Under the pieces are notes generated by a model, which saw only the letters and a program-made list of their open reading frames with translations, ran no database searches and had not been told where the DNA came from. From Orychophragmus violaceus (lineage: Eukaryota > Streptophyta > Magnoliopsida > Brassicales > Brassicaceae): DNA of 64,000 nt. A program made the translations under genes and the position numbers. The stretch is from contig CM058232.1 of assembly GCA_030180135.1 (NCBI GenBank), positions 90,880,630 to 90,944,629 on the forward strand, written 5' to 3'. How positions within the stretch are numbered: the first letter of the stretch is position 1; each line of letters begins with the position of its first letter. This document shows positions 1 through 11,100 of this stretch, one piece after another.

Positions 1-1340
1 TGCAACTGTTCCATCATTGATTCCATCTTGCTCTCATGAGCATTAGCAGCAGGAGGTGCCTGATACGAGGATGATCCATAAGTCCTCTGATTACCTTGCT
101 GAAAAGGTTTCTGAAAACCATCAGTCAGTCCATATCCAGAAGAGTTCTGGTTGCTTGTGAAAGCACTCTTCTGTCCACCATTAAAGAACTTGTTACCTTG
201 CTGATTACCAATCTTATTTCCTTGGAATCCAGAGCCATTGATGTAGTTCACATCCTCTTCCTAGTGATCTTCTTCAGCTCCAAAAACCTCAACATCCTGA
301 GCAAAGTGGACAGCCTTCTTTGCAGTCAACAAACTGTGAACAGTGTCCAACTTGTTCATAATATCAGCAATCTCCAGATTAAATATCTTTCCACCAGACT
401 CCTTCCTTCTCCTATTAGCAGTCTTGGTGCTATTACTGCTCACCAAGTTATCAATCAATGTCCTAGCCTGTTCAGGAGTCCTAGTATTGAAATTACCATT
501 GCTGGCATTATCCAATGCAGACTGGTAATGGAGATCAATGACTCTGAAGAATATGCCCAGCAGCGTCACTTCAGAGAATCCATGGTGAGGGCAATCACGT
601 TGGTAATTCTTAAACCTCATCCAAGCAGACTTAAGAGGCTTTGTAGGACCTTGGGTGAAGGTGAAAATATCCTGTCTCGACTGATCAGAGCGAGCATCAT
701 CATAAAAGTGCCTCAAGAACTCTCTCTTCACAGCATCCCAAGTAATAAACTTACCAGGTGTAAGTTGCTTCAGCCAAGCTGCAGCCTCTCCAGCGAGAGA
801 ATAGGGGAAAAGCTTAAGGTAGAGAAAATCATAGTTCACCCCATTATACTTCATTCTAGTGACGAAGTCCTCAAAGTCATCAATATGATCCATCGGTTGC
901 TCGTGCGAGAGACAATGGAAAGGATTCTGCCTCAGCAGAGTGTAGTAGACAGTCTTGATCTCGAAATCATTCCTCTCAAATCCAAGAGGTACAATTGCTG
1001 ACCAGTTAGCATAGAACTCATCCGGTCGGTTGTAGTCAGCAAGAGTCCTATCATTAGGAGGAGGATTAATCATCTGCCTTTAACCTTCAGGTTCAGGTTC
1101 AGGTTCAGGTTCAGGTTCAGGGATCACACGTCCCTCAGCATCAATCCTTTGCCCAGCAGCGTTGTACGGGTTGTTCTGTCGGTCTCTCAGAACACCTTCA
1201 ACATCAGGTATCAGAATCAAGCGATTGTTGTTCCTTGCTCGTTGACCTTTTCTGTTTGTTCTCTCTAGTCTAGCAAGTTCCTCAAGCCTGAGATTCACGA
1301 GATTAGAGTTCGGATTACTTCTGGTCTCACGCGTCTGCAT
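1..1340 (-). pseudogene. Athila-type Ty3 gag (family B), partial, two in-frame stops
   Basis: This is the capsid (gag) region of a minus-strand Athila-like Ty3 retrotransposon. Its 5' LTR lies to the right and the gene runs off the window at position 1. The likely start is the Met of MQTRETRSNP at about 1340, matching MPTQKTRSNP of the plus-strand element at 3293. The shared block DRTLADYNRPDEF and the retrotransposon-gag core (EFLRHFYDDARSDQSRQD, then CPHHGF) are clear. The frame is continuous except for TAA at 1080-1082 and TAG at 261-263. The family A paralogue has CAG at the position of the second stop. An in-frame (GGTTCA)n tract at 1085-1122 encodes Glu-Pro repeats. The capsid would package element RNA in the cytoplasm, but this copy cannot make a full protein. 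Confidence 0.85.
1085..1122. repeat. (GGTTCA)n hexanucleotide repeat in gag
   Basis: About six tandem GGTTCA units. On the minus strand they encode alternating Glu and Pro just before the first in-frame stop of gag. The family A gag has no equivalent tract. Confidence 0.85.
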
Positions 1341-1360
1341 AAACCGTCTGTAATTGCAGT

Positions 1361-1423
1361 GCAACGATCGATGCTAGGATGCAACGATCGATTCAACTCG
1401 AGTCGCCATGTGTCGATCGATGC
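1361..1423. repeat. Dyad cluster (three 14-mers) in the family B leader
   Basis: GCAACGATCGATGC at 1361, GCAACGATCGATTC at 1381 and GTGTCGATCGATGC at 1410. The first two start 20 bp apart. They lie between the primer-binding site and the gag start. Confidence 0.8.
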
Positions 1424-1535
1424 TAAGCGAAAATCTAACTTGCGAAAGAGAAAAACAGAGAAATTAGTAACAAACATAAAAAACAAAAAACCTAGTCTAA
1501 AATTTAAATTTAAAACTATCGAAGACTCAAAAGAG

Positions 1536-1553
1536 TCCCCGGCAACGGCGCCA
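1536..1553 (-). other. Primer-binding site of minus-strand Athila family B
   Basis: On the minus strand this reads TGGCGCCGTTGCCGGGGA, a few bases after the LTR end. The same 18-mer occurs at 3028 and 45997. It matches the tRNA-Asp-type primer-binding site used by many plant Ty3 elements (family knowledge). Confidence 0.85.
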
Positions 1554-1559
1554 AAAACT

Positions 1560-1826
1560 TGATACGATCAGAGTTTTAATCCCTAGATCTTCACTGCAAG
1601 TGCACAGACGTGACAGTAGTATATAGGGTATCGAAATCCACAGAGACTCTAGACCTTACGATAGATTGTGGAATTGTCAAGTTAAGCTAGGTGAATTAAT
1701 GAGAAACTAAATAGCAAAGCAGAAAGTAAATCAATAGCAGAAGTGGTTTTGTAAGCAAGTACTAAAAGCGCTAAGTCTAGGGAGTTCTCAGGAAATCAGA
1801 CAATCAGATTAACATTCAGTCATGAT
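1560..1826 (-). repeat. Family B Athila LTR, 3' part (split by a nested element)
   Basis: On the minus strand this is the end of the 5' LTR, finishing in GATCGTATCA next to the primer-binding site. It is homologous to the LTRs at 43638-44827 and 51892-53080. At 1826 it is interrupted by the family A element and resumes at 18104, so the whole LTR is about 1190 bp. Confidence 0.9.
1822..1826. other. Target-site duplication ATGAT (left) of Athila family A
   Basis: ATGAT directly precedes the LTR start TGATATATC and is repeated at 18099-18103 after the LTR end. Removing the element and one copy rejoins the interrupted family B LTR. Confidence 0.92.
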
Positions 1827-3021
1827 TGATATATCATGGTTTTTACCCAGTTTAGACCATGATATAGATGTGTTTTTAGTGTCTTTTGTATTCGTTTAGA
1901 GTCTTTTACAGGTTTAATCAAGTTTGGAGCTAATTGGAGATATTTGGAGCATTTTGGGACTTTTGGGACGTTTTGGCCGAGAGCTGAAGTCACTGCCTGA
2001 TTTATTGATCATGCATCGACCGACACACCTTGTGCATCGGTCGACACACTACCGAGATGGGCCGTACACGTCGGTTTAATGAAGTTATGAAGATTTGCAA
2101 AGAAGCCCAAGATAGTTCCAGTATTTACACAGAAGCCCCATCCGAGATTATGCCTATATATACTAGTTTTTGGTGTTTTATTTAGTTACGCTTTCATACT
2201 TAGAGCTAAGAGATTTCTAGAGCTTTTGGGGCTGATCTATTTCCTGTATTCACTTATTTTGGAGAAGATTTCGAACCCCTTTATCTATTTAATTTCTTAT
2301 ATGCAATCTATTATTTCTTTGATTATGTTTTCATTAATCATGTCTGAGTAGATCCATAGTTGAGTTTAGGGTTTCTAATTAGGGTTTGATGACTTGCTAG
2401 ACTTGTTTAATTCAGTTAGGATTCACATGTTTAGAATGTTCTTCAAACTAAATTGTGCTTAAAGCTAGTTCTAACCTGATCAATTAGAATCTAGATCTTA
2501 GGTTGCTAAATACGTCACGAGAGTGGGGTTTAGGAATCTGAACTATTTAGGTTGAGCAATTAAATTATTCGCAAAGAGATTTGGCTTAGTTTAATTGTGA
2601 ACATATCGAACTTGAACTTAATGCTAGTTTAATCTGTTAGTAATTGCAAAGAGATTTGGGTTACTGCACTTAGGCTTAGAGAGTTTTCGCAAAGAGATTT
2701 GGTTAACTCTATTTCCGTGATTTGAGTTCTAGAACTGAGTTTAATTTGATCCTGACTGATTAGCTTGTCTGCTTGTCTGATTTCCTGAGAATACCCTAGG
2801 CTTGACGCTTTTAGTTTATTGCTTACAAAACCGATTCCTGCTACTGTATACTTTCTTGCAACGCAATTTATTTACTTCACTACTTGCTTTATTTCTAGTT
2901 TAATCTCTACGTTTCTGTTTCTATTGAGACCAAGTGTCCCTGTGGATTCGATAACCCTATATACTACTTGACATTGCTGTTCACTTGCAGTTTAGAATAG
3001 GGTAAAACTTAGAACCTATCA
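1827..3021 (+). repeat. 5' LTR of Athila family A
   Basis: It starts TGATATATCATGG and ends AACCTATCA, with length equal to the 3' LTR. It carries one dyad pair at 2013-2047. A promoter is expected here, but I could not place a TATA box with certainty; TATATATAC near 2155 is a candidate. Confidence 0.93.
2013..2047. repeat. Dyad pair in 5' LTR of family A
   Basis: GCATCGACCGACAC at 2013 and GCATCGGTCGACAC at 2034, starts 21 bp apart. The central pairs are AC and GT instead of AT, so the core stays a near palindrome. Confidence 0.85.
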
Positions 3022-3027
3022 AGTTTT

Positions 3028-3045
3028 TGGCGCCGTTGCCGGGGA
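3028..3045 (+). other. Primer-binding site of Athila family A
   Basis: TGGCGCCGTTGCCGGGGA lies six bases after the 5' LTR. It is identical to the family B sites and is the tRNA-Asp type (family knowledge). Confidence 0.88.
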
Positions 3046-3185
3046 CTCTTTAAGTCTTCGATAGGACCGAACTTAGGGTTTTTGCTAGAAATTTTTCTTT
3101 TTGTTTTTGTTCTTTTTCGTTTTTATTTTTTGATTTTGCTAACTTTTTCTCTGTTTCTTTCTGTTGCAGGTACGACTCTCGCCTT

Positions 3186-3272
3186 GCGTCGACCGTTGCA
3201 CACCTTGCGTCGATCGACACTAGGCGATATTGAGATTGAATCGATCGTTGCACTGATAGCATCGATCGTTGC
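3186..3272. repeat. Dyad cluster (two pairs) in the family A leader
   Basis: 14-mers start at 3186, 3207, 3238 and 3259. Both pairs have 21-bp spacing. The half-sites are mostly GCGTCG or GCATCG on the left and CGTTGC or CGACAC on the right. The last one lies just upstream of the gag start. Confidence 0.85.
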
Positions 3273-3292
3273 TGAACGATTACAGACAGTTT

Positions 3293-5935
3293 ATGCCAAC
3301 GCAGAAAACTCGAAGTAATCCGAATTCGAGCTTGGTTAATCTCAATCTAGAGGAACTTGGACGTTTAGAAAGAGCTGACAGAAGAGAAAGAAGAGAGAGA
3401 ATGGTACGAGAACGTTTGATCTTGATACCAGATGCTGAGGGTACCCTGAGGGATCCGGAGAACAATCCTTACAATGCTGCTGGGCAAAGGGTTGATGCTG
3501 AAGGGAATGTCATCCCTAACCCTCCTGAGCAACTGCAACAGGAACAAAACCAGGGTCAAAGACAAGCTCAAGATAGACGGATGGTGGTTCATGAGAGGAC
3601 ACTAGCTGACTACAACAGACCTGATGAGTTTCATGCAAACCGAGCAGCTTTAGTGCTTCCTGCCTTTGAGAGGAATGACTTTGAGGTCAAGACCATCTAC
3701 TACCAGGTGATGAGACAGATTGCTTTTCATGGTCACCAAGCGGAGCAGCCTATGGATCACATTGATCGGTTTGAGGACATAGTTACTGGCATGAAGTATG
3801 AGGGAGTGTGCCCGGACTATCTGTTCCTTAAGTTATTTCCACACAGTCTTGCTGGAGACGCTAGTGTAAGGCTGAGGCAGCTGGCACCTGGCCAATATAC
3901 CACTTGGGCAGCTTTAAAGAGTGAGTTCCTGCGTCACTTCTACGATGATGCGCGTTCAGACCAGTCCAGACAGGACATACTCACTTTCTCCCAAGGAGCT
4001 GTGGAGCCTTTAAAGACTGCCTGTATAAGATTTAAGCAGTATCAGCGTGACTGCCCACACCATGGATTCACTGAAGTTCAGCTGATTGGTATTTTCTTCA
4101 GAGGAATAGATCTTCCATATCAGTCTGCGCTGGACAATTCCAGTAATGCCAACTTCAACACCAGGACTCCTACACAGGCTAAGCAGTTGATTGAGAATCT
4201 AATTGGCAGCAACAACTGCAAGACTATGGATGAAAGGAGGAAGAAACCTAGTGGAAGTGTTGATAACTCAGAGATGGCTGAACTGAGATCCAGGATGGAC
4301 AAAATCTGCACTCTTCTAGGTGAAAAGAAGGCTGTCCACTTTGCTCAAGAGGTAGAGGTAATTCAGACTGAGGAGGACACTCAGGAAGAGGATGTGAATT
4401 ACATCGGAGGATCTGGTTTCCAAGGAAACAGATTTGGATATCAATCTGGAAACAGATTTTCCGGTGGAGGACAGAAAAATGCCTACACAGGCAATCAGAA
4501 CTCATCGAGCTATGGACAGACCAGTAATTTTCAGAAGCCTTATGGACAGAATGCTCAGAGGACCTACGGATCTTCATCTTATCAGACACCTCCTACAGCC
4601 ACTGCTTTCGAGACTAAGATGGAGACAATGATGGAACAGTTGCTGGAAAGCCAAGTCAAGACTTCTGTGGACTGCAACAAGAAAATTGATGCTATGTATG
4701 GGGATCTCAATGGAAAGATTGAGTCTATGAACACTCATATGAAGCAACTGGACACTCAGGTAAATCAGATTTCAGGTTCCATGAAAGGAAAAGGAGTCAC
4801 AGATACTCATATTAAGGCCTGGTCTGTACTCATTAATGATGGATCTCATCAAGGTGAGAAATTTGAGCTAAGTACAGCTGAGTTGGTGGATGAAGAAGAA
4901 TTTTTGGATTTGAGTGAAAAACTCTCGGGTGGAAATTGTGAAAATCGCATTGCAACGATCGACACACACCTTGTGTCGGTCGATGCAGGTCGTGAGCAGA
5001 CAGTATTGTCGGATGATAATGAGACTGATGCAGAACTGGCCCGCCTATTCCCCGGTATATCTGAAATAACTCGGGAGGAGATTTATGCACAAGCAACTAG
5101 GCAATATCCCAAGGTGTCTGAGGTAATTAAACAGGAGATTGAAGAGCTGAAGAAGCTAGAAGAAAGTGGTGAAGACTTGGAAGAACTTCCACCGTCTGAT
5201 GATCCACCTTATCATCCCTGTGTACAGAGGTACTTGAACAAGATGCTGCCTTTGGATGATGAGCTGCGAGAATGGGTGATTATAGTTCCCCAACATATCA
5301 GTGATGTTCTGCTAAACAAGATTCCAAAGAAGTTACCTGATCCCGGAGTCTTTATACTAGATTGCTCTATCTTTGAAGACAGTTTTAGACGCTCTCTGTG
5401 TGATTTAGGAGCTGCTGGAAGCATGATGCCTTATTCTGTAGCGGAACAGCTGGGATTGCTGGATTTTTCTCCTACTGGGACCCGTCTTGTCCTAGCTGAT
5501 CAGTCTATACGAGTTCCGGAAGGACTCTTAAAGGACATCCCAGTGAGAGTTGGAAACTATTTAGTTCCGACAGATTTCCTTGTGCTGAAATATGACTGCG
5601 ATCCTGATGAAGCATTGCTGCTTGGAAGACCATTCTTGGCGACAGCAGGAGCTGTGATTGATGTTAGACAGAGTCTAATAGACCTCCATCTGGGAGATGA
5701 ACCGCTGCGGTATGAAATGGAGAAGCTGCGGAAGCCACTGGTAGAAGGGCAGACATTCACAATCATGGAAGCAGATGATGGGCAGCCGGATGATACAGTG
5801 GTTCTAGACCCTGGAGCACATTTTACTCCCACCTTTCTTGGACTGAAGCATTCTGCAATAGCCTATTCTCCACCATGGATGAGGAGACTTGAACAGAGAC
5901 AGAACAAGTCTCTGTCAGGATCTCTTAGAGCCTGA
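3293..5935 (+). CDS. Athila-type Gag-protease polyprotein, intact
   Basis: An uninterrupted ORF of about 880 residues. I prefer the Met at 3293 (MPTQKTRSNP) because it aligns with the family B gag start; an in-frame Met lies eight codons upstream. The retrotransposon-gag core spans about residues 165-265 (EFLRHFYDDARSDQSRQD). A Gly/Asn/Ser/Tyr-rich stretch follows at about 370-425, with no CCHC zinc knuckle. A retropepsin-like protease lies at about 690-800 with DLGA at about 703 as the presumed active site, as in other Athila proteases. A dyad pair is read through at about residues 553-565. The ORF ends where RT would normally begin. Gag would form particles in the cytoplasm and the protease would process them. 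This is the best preserved ORF in the window. Confidence 0.9.
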   Translation: MPTQKTRSNPNSSLVNLNLEELGRLERADRRERRERMVRERLILIPDAEGTLRDPENNPYNAAGQRVDAEGNVIPNPPEQLQQEQNQGQRQAQDRRMVVHERTLADYNRPDEFHANRAALVLPAFERNDFEVKTIYYQVMRQIAFHGHQAEQPMDHIDRFEDIVTGMKYEGVCPDYLFLKLFPHSLAGDASVRLRQLAPGQYTTWAALKSEFLRHFYDDARSDQSRQDILTFSQGAVEPLKTACIRFKQYQRDCPHHGFTEVQLIGIFFRGIDLPYQSALDNSSNANFNTRTPTQAKQLIENLIGSNNCKTMDERRKKPSGSVDNSEMAELRSRMDKICTLLGEKKAVHFAQEVEVIQTEEDTQEEDVNYIGGSGFQGNRFGYQSGNRFSGGGQKNAYTGNQNSSSYGQTSNFQKPYGQNAQRTYGSSSYQTPPTATAFETKMETMMEQLLESQVKTSVDCNKKIDAMYGDLNGKIESMNTHMKQLDTQVNQISGSMKGKGVTDTHIKAWSVLINDGSHQGEKFELSTAELVDEEEFLDLSEKLSGGNCENRIATIDTHLVSVDAGREQTVLSDDNETDAELARLFPGISEITREEIYAQATRQYPKVSEVIKQEIEELKKLEESGEDLEELPPSDDPPYHPCVQRYLNKMLPLDDELREWVIIVPQHISDVLLNKIPKKLPDPGVFILDCSIFEDSFRRSLCDLGAAGSMMPYSVAEQLGLLDFSPTGTRLVLADQSIRVPEGLLKDIPVRVGNYLVPTDFLVLKYDCDPDEALLLGRPFLATAGAVIDVRQSLIDLHLGDEPLRYEMEKLRKPLVEGQTFTIMEADDGQPDDTVVLDPGAHFTPTFLGLKHSAIAYSPPWMRRLEQRQNKSLSGSLRA
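4952..4986. repeat. Dyad pair inside gag-protease coding sequence
   Basis: GCAACGATCGACAC at 4952 and GTGTCGGTCGATGC at 4973, 21 bp apart. It lies in the linker between the gag and protease parts, where it is translated as ATIDTHLVSVDA. Confidence 0.85.
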
Positions 5936-5980
5936 AAAATCTTGTGCGTCCGGTCAAGCTATTGACCTTAAACAAGCGCT

Positions 5981-6000
5981 GAGTGGGAGGCAACCCACTG
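5981..6000 (+). other. Conserved post-pol hairpin motif (family A copy)
   Basis: GAGTGGGAGGCAACCCACTG can form a stem AGTGGG/CCCACT with an AGGCAA loop. It sits 46 bp after the gag-protease stop, in a longer block shared with family B at 50605. The block marks the end of pol in family B, which shows that RT to integrase is missing here. Function is unknown. Confidence 0.75.
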
Positions 6001-6107
6001 TTAGGTTTAGTTATTTTAATTTCTTATTTTTGGTGTTTTTGTTAGGATTTCACGTTTTCGTTTTTGTTTTTGCTAAGTTCAGATACAGAGCTCGAGTCTG
6101 GAGATGT

Positions 6108-6306
6108 GTGACGATCGATGCACTTGTGCACCGGTCGTTGCAAGGTGAATTCGACGAAGAGGGGTAATCGCATTGTGACGATCGTTGCTTCTAAGCAACG
6201 GTCGTTGCAATTGGTTCAATTGCTAAAATTAAGGTACGTGCTTAAACCGCGAAATCGATTTCGGTTTACTAAGCAACGATCGCTGCCCCTATGCAACGGT
6301 CGTTGC
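6108..6306. repeat. Dyad cluster (three pairs) between ORFs of family A
   Basis: 14-mers start at 6108, 6128, 6175, 6195, 6273 and 6293, three pairs each spaced 20 bp. The half-sites are GTGACG, GCACCG and GCAACG paired with CGATGC, CGTTGC and CGCTGC. The cluster ends about 20 bp before the second ORF. Confidence 0.85.
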
Positions 6307-6326
6307 ACCCACGACCAGAATCCGAG

Positions 6327-6666
6327 ATGGCAACTCAAAGGCAATCTCGCAAGAGACGAGCCACAGCTTCTACAGCTACGAGACAACACATCCCACCACC
6401 AGAGTGGCTTAGCAGAGAGTCAGAGCCACCCGCACCATACCAGAGATATGGGCCACCGGTTTCTTTGCCTTGGCCCAGAGCAGATAACACGCCATTTCAG
6501 ACTACTAGACAGTGGCCGGAGGATCTTAAAACCTTCTTCAGGTCTGCCGAGTTCACAGAGCGGCCATTGCTCAGTTCATGGGACGAGTATGACTCGTTTC
6601 TCTACAGTGGTTGGTGTGGGATGATCTTCAAGCCGACCAAGTTCGCTGACTACTCCACCTGCATGA
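6327..6666 (+). pseudogene. Athila ORF-1-like protein, N-terminal part (split by copia)
   Basis: This is the first 113 codons of the second ORF of family A, starting at MATQRQSRKRR (an in-frame Met at 6291 is also possible). The basic N-terminus is followed by a Pro-rich stretch. The reading frame is cut at the copia target site CATGA and resumes at 14299 in the same frame, so the undisrupted ORF would be about 508 residues. By position and by the pattern KPTKFAD it resembles the ATHILA ORF-1 family (PF03078). The function of that family is unknown, though it lies in the place sometimes called env-like. Assignment is by recognition only. Confidence 0.7.
6662..6666. other. Target-site duplication CATGA (left) of the copia element
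   Basis: CATGA precedes the copia LTR and recurs at 14294-14298. Confidence 0.9.
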
Positions 6667-7321
6667 TGAAGCAATGTTTAGATGAATCCTGATTCAATTC
6701 TCTGATTAATTCATCCTAAACATGCGGATCTAGGTTCTCTTGATTATAAACAATTGTTGATCTCACCTTATACCTGTTTATGCAGCGGAAAGGGATGGTA
6801 TGGTCAGAGATCAGAGAGCCACCGAGGGATAACTCCTCCAGAGGTTCACACACGCACACCAAGCAGGAAGAGAGGCTGCTAGACCGAGCTGAGGAGGCGT
6901 CGCAGGAGAGAGAGAGTTGGCGGCTGGGTTAGGGTTGAAGAGGAAAACAGACTCGAGTTTTATTTATAAAACTCGTCCGGTTCCTCTTGGGCCATTTGGC
7001 CGTTCGCGCACTGTGTCGATCGACACATCATGTGCATCGATCGACACACAGTGGCTAAACCCTTTTATTCTCTCTAAGTACAGTAAATGCCTGGCACTTT
7101 TACCGTACTTCTGCTAAGCCATTCCTACACATTTTCCTGTTAGCTTAGGCGTGTGACCCATATGGGATCATATAATAGAGGCAATAAGTCCAAGACTTAT
7201 AGATCATGAGCGGACTCTAGCAAGCCATCATGACCCCCAGTATTATATGACTTATGTCTGATCATTGACATACTCTTACTTTCTAGAGACAGTACCGAGA
7301 TTACTGGACACAATTCCAACA
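6667..7321 (-). repeat. 3' LTR of the copia element
   Basis: On the minus strand it begins TGTTGGAATTGTGTCC and ends TTGCTTCA. It contains a dyad pair at 7013-7047. Confidence 0.93.
7013..7047. repeat. Dyad pair in copia 3' LTR
   Basis: GTGTCGATCGACAC (perfect palindrome) at 7013 and GCATCGATCGACAC at 7034, 21 bp apart. The arrangement is the same as in the Athila LTRs although the rest of the LTR is unrelated. Confidence 0.88.
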
Positions 7322-7333
7322 ATCTCCCACTTG
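7322..7333 (-). other. Polypurine tract of the copia element
   Basis: On the minus strand this reads CAAGTGGGAGAT directly before the 3' LTR start TGTTGG, the usual plus-strand primer layout of plant copia elements. Confidence 0.75.
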
Positions 7334-8171
7334 TACTGGAATCTCTGTATTCATAATCCTTTTGTCACAATATCTCGATTAGTCATAAGGCAAGATTGGT
7401 GTCATCCTTATAAATCCTAATCTTGTTCATCGGACTCTGATTCGATACTGACAATCCAAACGACTCGGGACAGTCCGTTTGAGCATGGCCATGCATTTTC
7501 CAGTATTCAAATCTCCGATTGGCCTAGAGATATTCACTCCATTTATATTGGAGGGACAAATTCCGTCTTATTCCATCACTGTAAACTACTCATTTCATAA
7601 TGTACCCAAACAAGGTCCTTATAACTTTCGCAGAACGATAGCGTTAGACAATGATCAAAGTGCATCAGTCCATGTGCAGTCACATGCATGCGAACTCAGG
7701 TCTAAGGACTATACTCTATAGTCGTAGTGAGAATCTCTTATGACACAGATATAAATATCCTGAAGAGTTCTCATAATCGGGTCTTGTCCGGTCGTATGTT
7801 CCCAACATACACCTATGTATAGACTTTGATGCCGCGCATCTATGACACACTGAGACTTTGTCATAAGTCACATACCAATCCAGTCTCTCACGGTTGTTGG
7901 TGTTCCAATTTCAACAACCTTCGACTAGGGACATGATGATTTAATCCATCTATCAAATATAGGGTCTGATGATCAAGCTAAATGACTTCGATGACTCAAG
8001 ATCAAGTCACTTACTTCGATGACCTATAAAATGGTTTATATCACTTTGGAACGATTATTTCATCACAGTTAAAATAATCTTGAAATAATAATTTCATTAA
8101 ACATAAGAATGTTTTACAAGAACATATCAAATAACTAAATAAAAGCCCTCAAACTCCCACTCAAATTTAGA
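7334..8171. other. Copia 3' untranslated region
   Basis: About 840 bp between the pol stop codon and the polypurine tract, without a convincing ORF or domain on either strand. Confidence 0.7.
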
Positions 8172-11100
8172 TTACATTTCAATGTCTCTAATGCCTACAG
8201 CTTCAGTCAGAAACTCGAGCTTAGGCCTTGGGAGTGGCTTTGTCAACGGATCAGCGACGTTATCATCTGTCTGAACTCGGCTGATCTTGACTTCCTTTCT
8301 ATTAATGATGTCACGTATCAAGTGAAATCTTCTTAGAACATGCTTGGATTTCTGGTGTGATCTTGGTTCCTTTGCCTGAGCTATAGCACCATTGTTGTCA
8401 CAAAACAGTGCCAGAGGCTCAGCCGCATCTGGTATCACACCTAGTTCAATAATGAACTTTCGTATCCAAACAGCTTCCTTCGCAGCTTCTGAGGCGGCGA
8501 TATATTCAGCTTCTGTAGTGGAATCAGCAACGGTGTCTTGCTTGGAGCTTCTCCAACTGATTGCACCGCCATTCAGACAAAAGATATAACCGGACTGTGA
8601 CCGGAAATCATCTTGGTCTGTCTGGAAACTTGCGTCCGTGAATCCACTGACTTTAAGCACATCACTTCCACCGTACACTAAGAACTTATCCTTAGTATGT
8701 CTTAGATACTTCAAGATATTCTTTACGGCAATCCAATGGTTTTCACCTGGATTTGACTGGTATCTACTCGTCATGCTCAATGCATAAGCAACATCAGGAC
8801 GAGTACAGATCATGGTATACATGATAGATCCTATTGCAGATGCATAAGGAATATTCTTCATGCGCTCAAGCTCAGCAGCCGTCGTAGGGCTCTGCTTCTT
8901 GCTTAGCGTTGTGCCATGTACCATTGGCGTGAAGCCCTTCTTGGAATCCTTCATGCTGAATCTTTGCAGGACTTTGTCAATGTATGAATCTTGACACAAG
9001 CCTATCAGCCTTCTAGATCTATCCCGGTAGATCCTGATTCCAAGAACGTATGCGGCTTCACCCATGTCTTTCATGGAAAAACAACTTCCAAGCCAGTCCT
9101 TTACGGACTTCAGCATTGGAATGTCGTTTCCGAGAAGCAGTATGTCATCGACATACAGAATAAGAAATACTATCTTGCTCCCACTAGTTTTCTTATACAC
9201 GCATTGTTCTTCTTCGTTTCTGATGAAGTCAAATTGCTTGATCGCTTCATCAAAACGAAGATTCCAGCTCCTCGATGCTTGCTTCAATCCATAAATGGAT
9301 TTATGAAGCTTGCATACTTTCCCAGCATTCTTTGGATCTATGTAACCGTCCATCTGCCAAATTTCATAATCATGAAAAGCTGCAGTTGCTAGTAGAATCC
9401 GAATAGATTTCATCATAGCCACTGGTGAATAGGTTTCATCGTAATCCACACCGTGAACTTGTCTGAAACCTTTTGCCACCAACCTGGCTTTATAAATCTG
9501 GACATTTCCATCCACGTCAATCTTCTTCTTGAAGATCCATTTGCACTCGATGGCTTTTACACCAGCGGGTAAGTCAACCAACGAAAACACTTGGTTGACC
9601 GACATGGAGTCCATTTCGGAATCAGTGGCCTTGCGCCACTTTGAGGAATCTGGGCCCATCATGGCTTGATTGAAGTTCGATGGTTCATCACCATCAATGA
9701 TCAGAAGATCATGACAGTCAGTCACGAGGAATCCTTGATATCTCTCGGGTTCGTGACGGATCCTCCCGGATCTTCGAACTTCAGGTACTACAGGTTCAGG
9801 CTCTACAATTTCTTGTAGGTCCTCCTGCTGCTCTTCCTCATTAGGTTGAGCAGTATCCTGTTCATCTTGAATTTCTTCAAGCAGTACCTTACTCCCACTG
9901 TCTTTCTTAGAGAGAAACTCCCTCTCAAGAAAGTTACAATCCCGGGCAACAAAGATCTTGTTCTCGGAACGTAGATAGAAGTAATAAGCCTTGGTTTCCT
10001 TCGGATAACCAATGAAGTAGCATTTATCAGACTTTGGTGTAAGCTTGTCTGAGATTAATCTCTTGACATAGGCTTCACAACCCCAAATTCTTAGATAAGA
10101 CAGCACTGGAGCCACTCCAGTCCATAATTCATATGGTGTTTTGCTACTGCTTTCGATGGCGCTCTATTTAGAGTGAACACTGCTGTTAGCAGAGCATATC
10201 CCCAAAGGGATATTGGAAGGTCTGTGTGACTCATCATAGATCGAACCATATCCAATAAGGTCCGATTTCTCCTCTCAGACACACCATTCTATTGAGGTGT
10301 TCCGGGAGGAGTGAGTTGGGATACGATCCCACACTCTCTTAGATGATCACTGAATTCTTGGCTTAAGTATTCTCCTCCTCGGTCGGACCGAAGAGCCTTA
10401 ATGCTTTTACCAAGTTGGTTCTGTACTTCATTTTGGAATTCTCTGAACTTCTCAAAAGATTCAGACTTATGTTTCATTAAATAAACATATCCATACCTAC
10501 TGAAATCACCAGTGAAGGTAATGAAGTACTGATAGTTTCCTCTTGCATTTGTGGACATTGGGCCACACACGTCAGTGTGTATCAGGCCCAATAAGTCACT
10601 GGCCCTCTCGTTAGGTTTATTAAAGGGGGCCCGCGTCATTTTGCCCATTATGCAGGATTCGCATTTCTCACATGACTCAAAGTCAAATGAGCCAAGAAGT
10701 CCATTCGAATGGAGCCTCTTGATGCGTTTCTCGCTGATGTGCCCTAAACGACAATGCCATAGAAACGTTCGGTTCTCCTCATTAGGTTTGAACCGTTTGG
10801 TATTAATGTTATAAATTGGCGCGGATTGATCGAGTATGTAAAGCCCATTCGTAAGAGGGGCAGAACCATAGAAAAAATTGTTGCGATTGAAGGAACATAA
10901 TTTATTCTTAACTGAAAAATCATAACCTTCCAAATCCAACAAAGAAATTGAAATAATATTCCTGCTTATAGCAGGTACAAAATAACAATTATTGAGTTCT
11001 AAAATCAATCCCGAAGGTAAAGACAACAAGTATGTGCCTACAGCTAGTGCTGGAACTTTCGCTCCATTCCCAACTCGTAGCTCCACTTGTCCTTGCTTCA

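Noticed and set aside
343..1001. Plus-strand ORFs over the first kilobase
   Set aside because: Shadows of the minus-strand gag.
2013..2047. Dyads as part of the primer-binding site or tRNA-derived sequence
   Set aside because: The real PBS sites are separate (3028, 45997, 13627), and the dyads occur at many unrelated positions.
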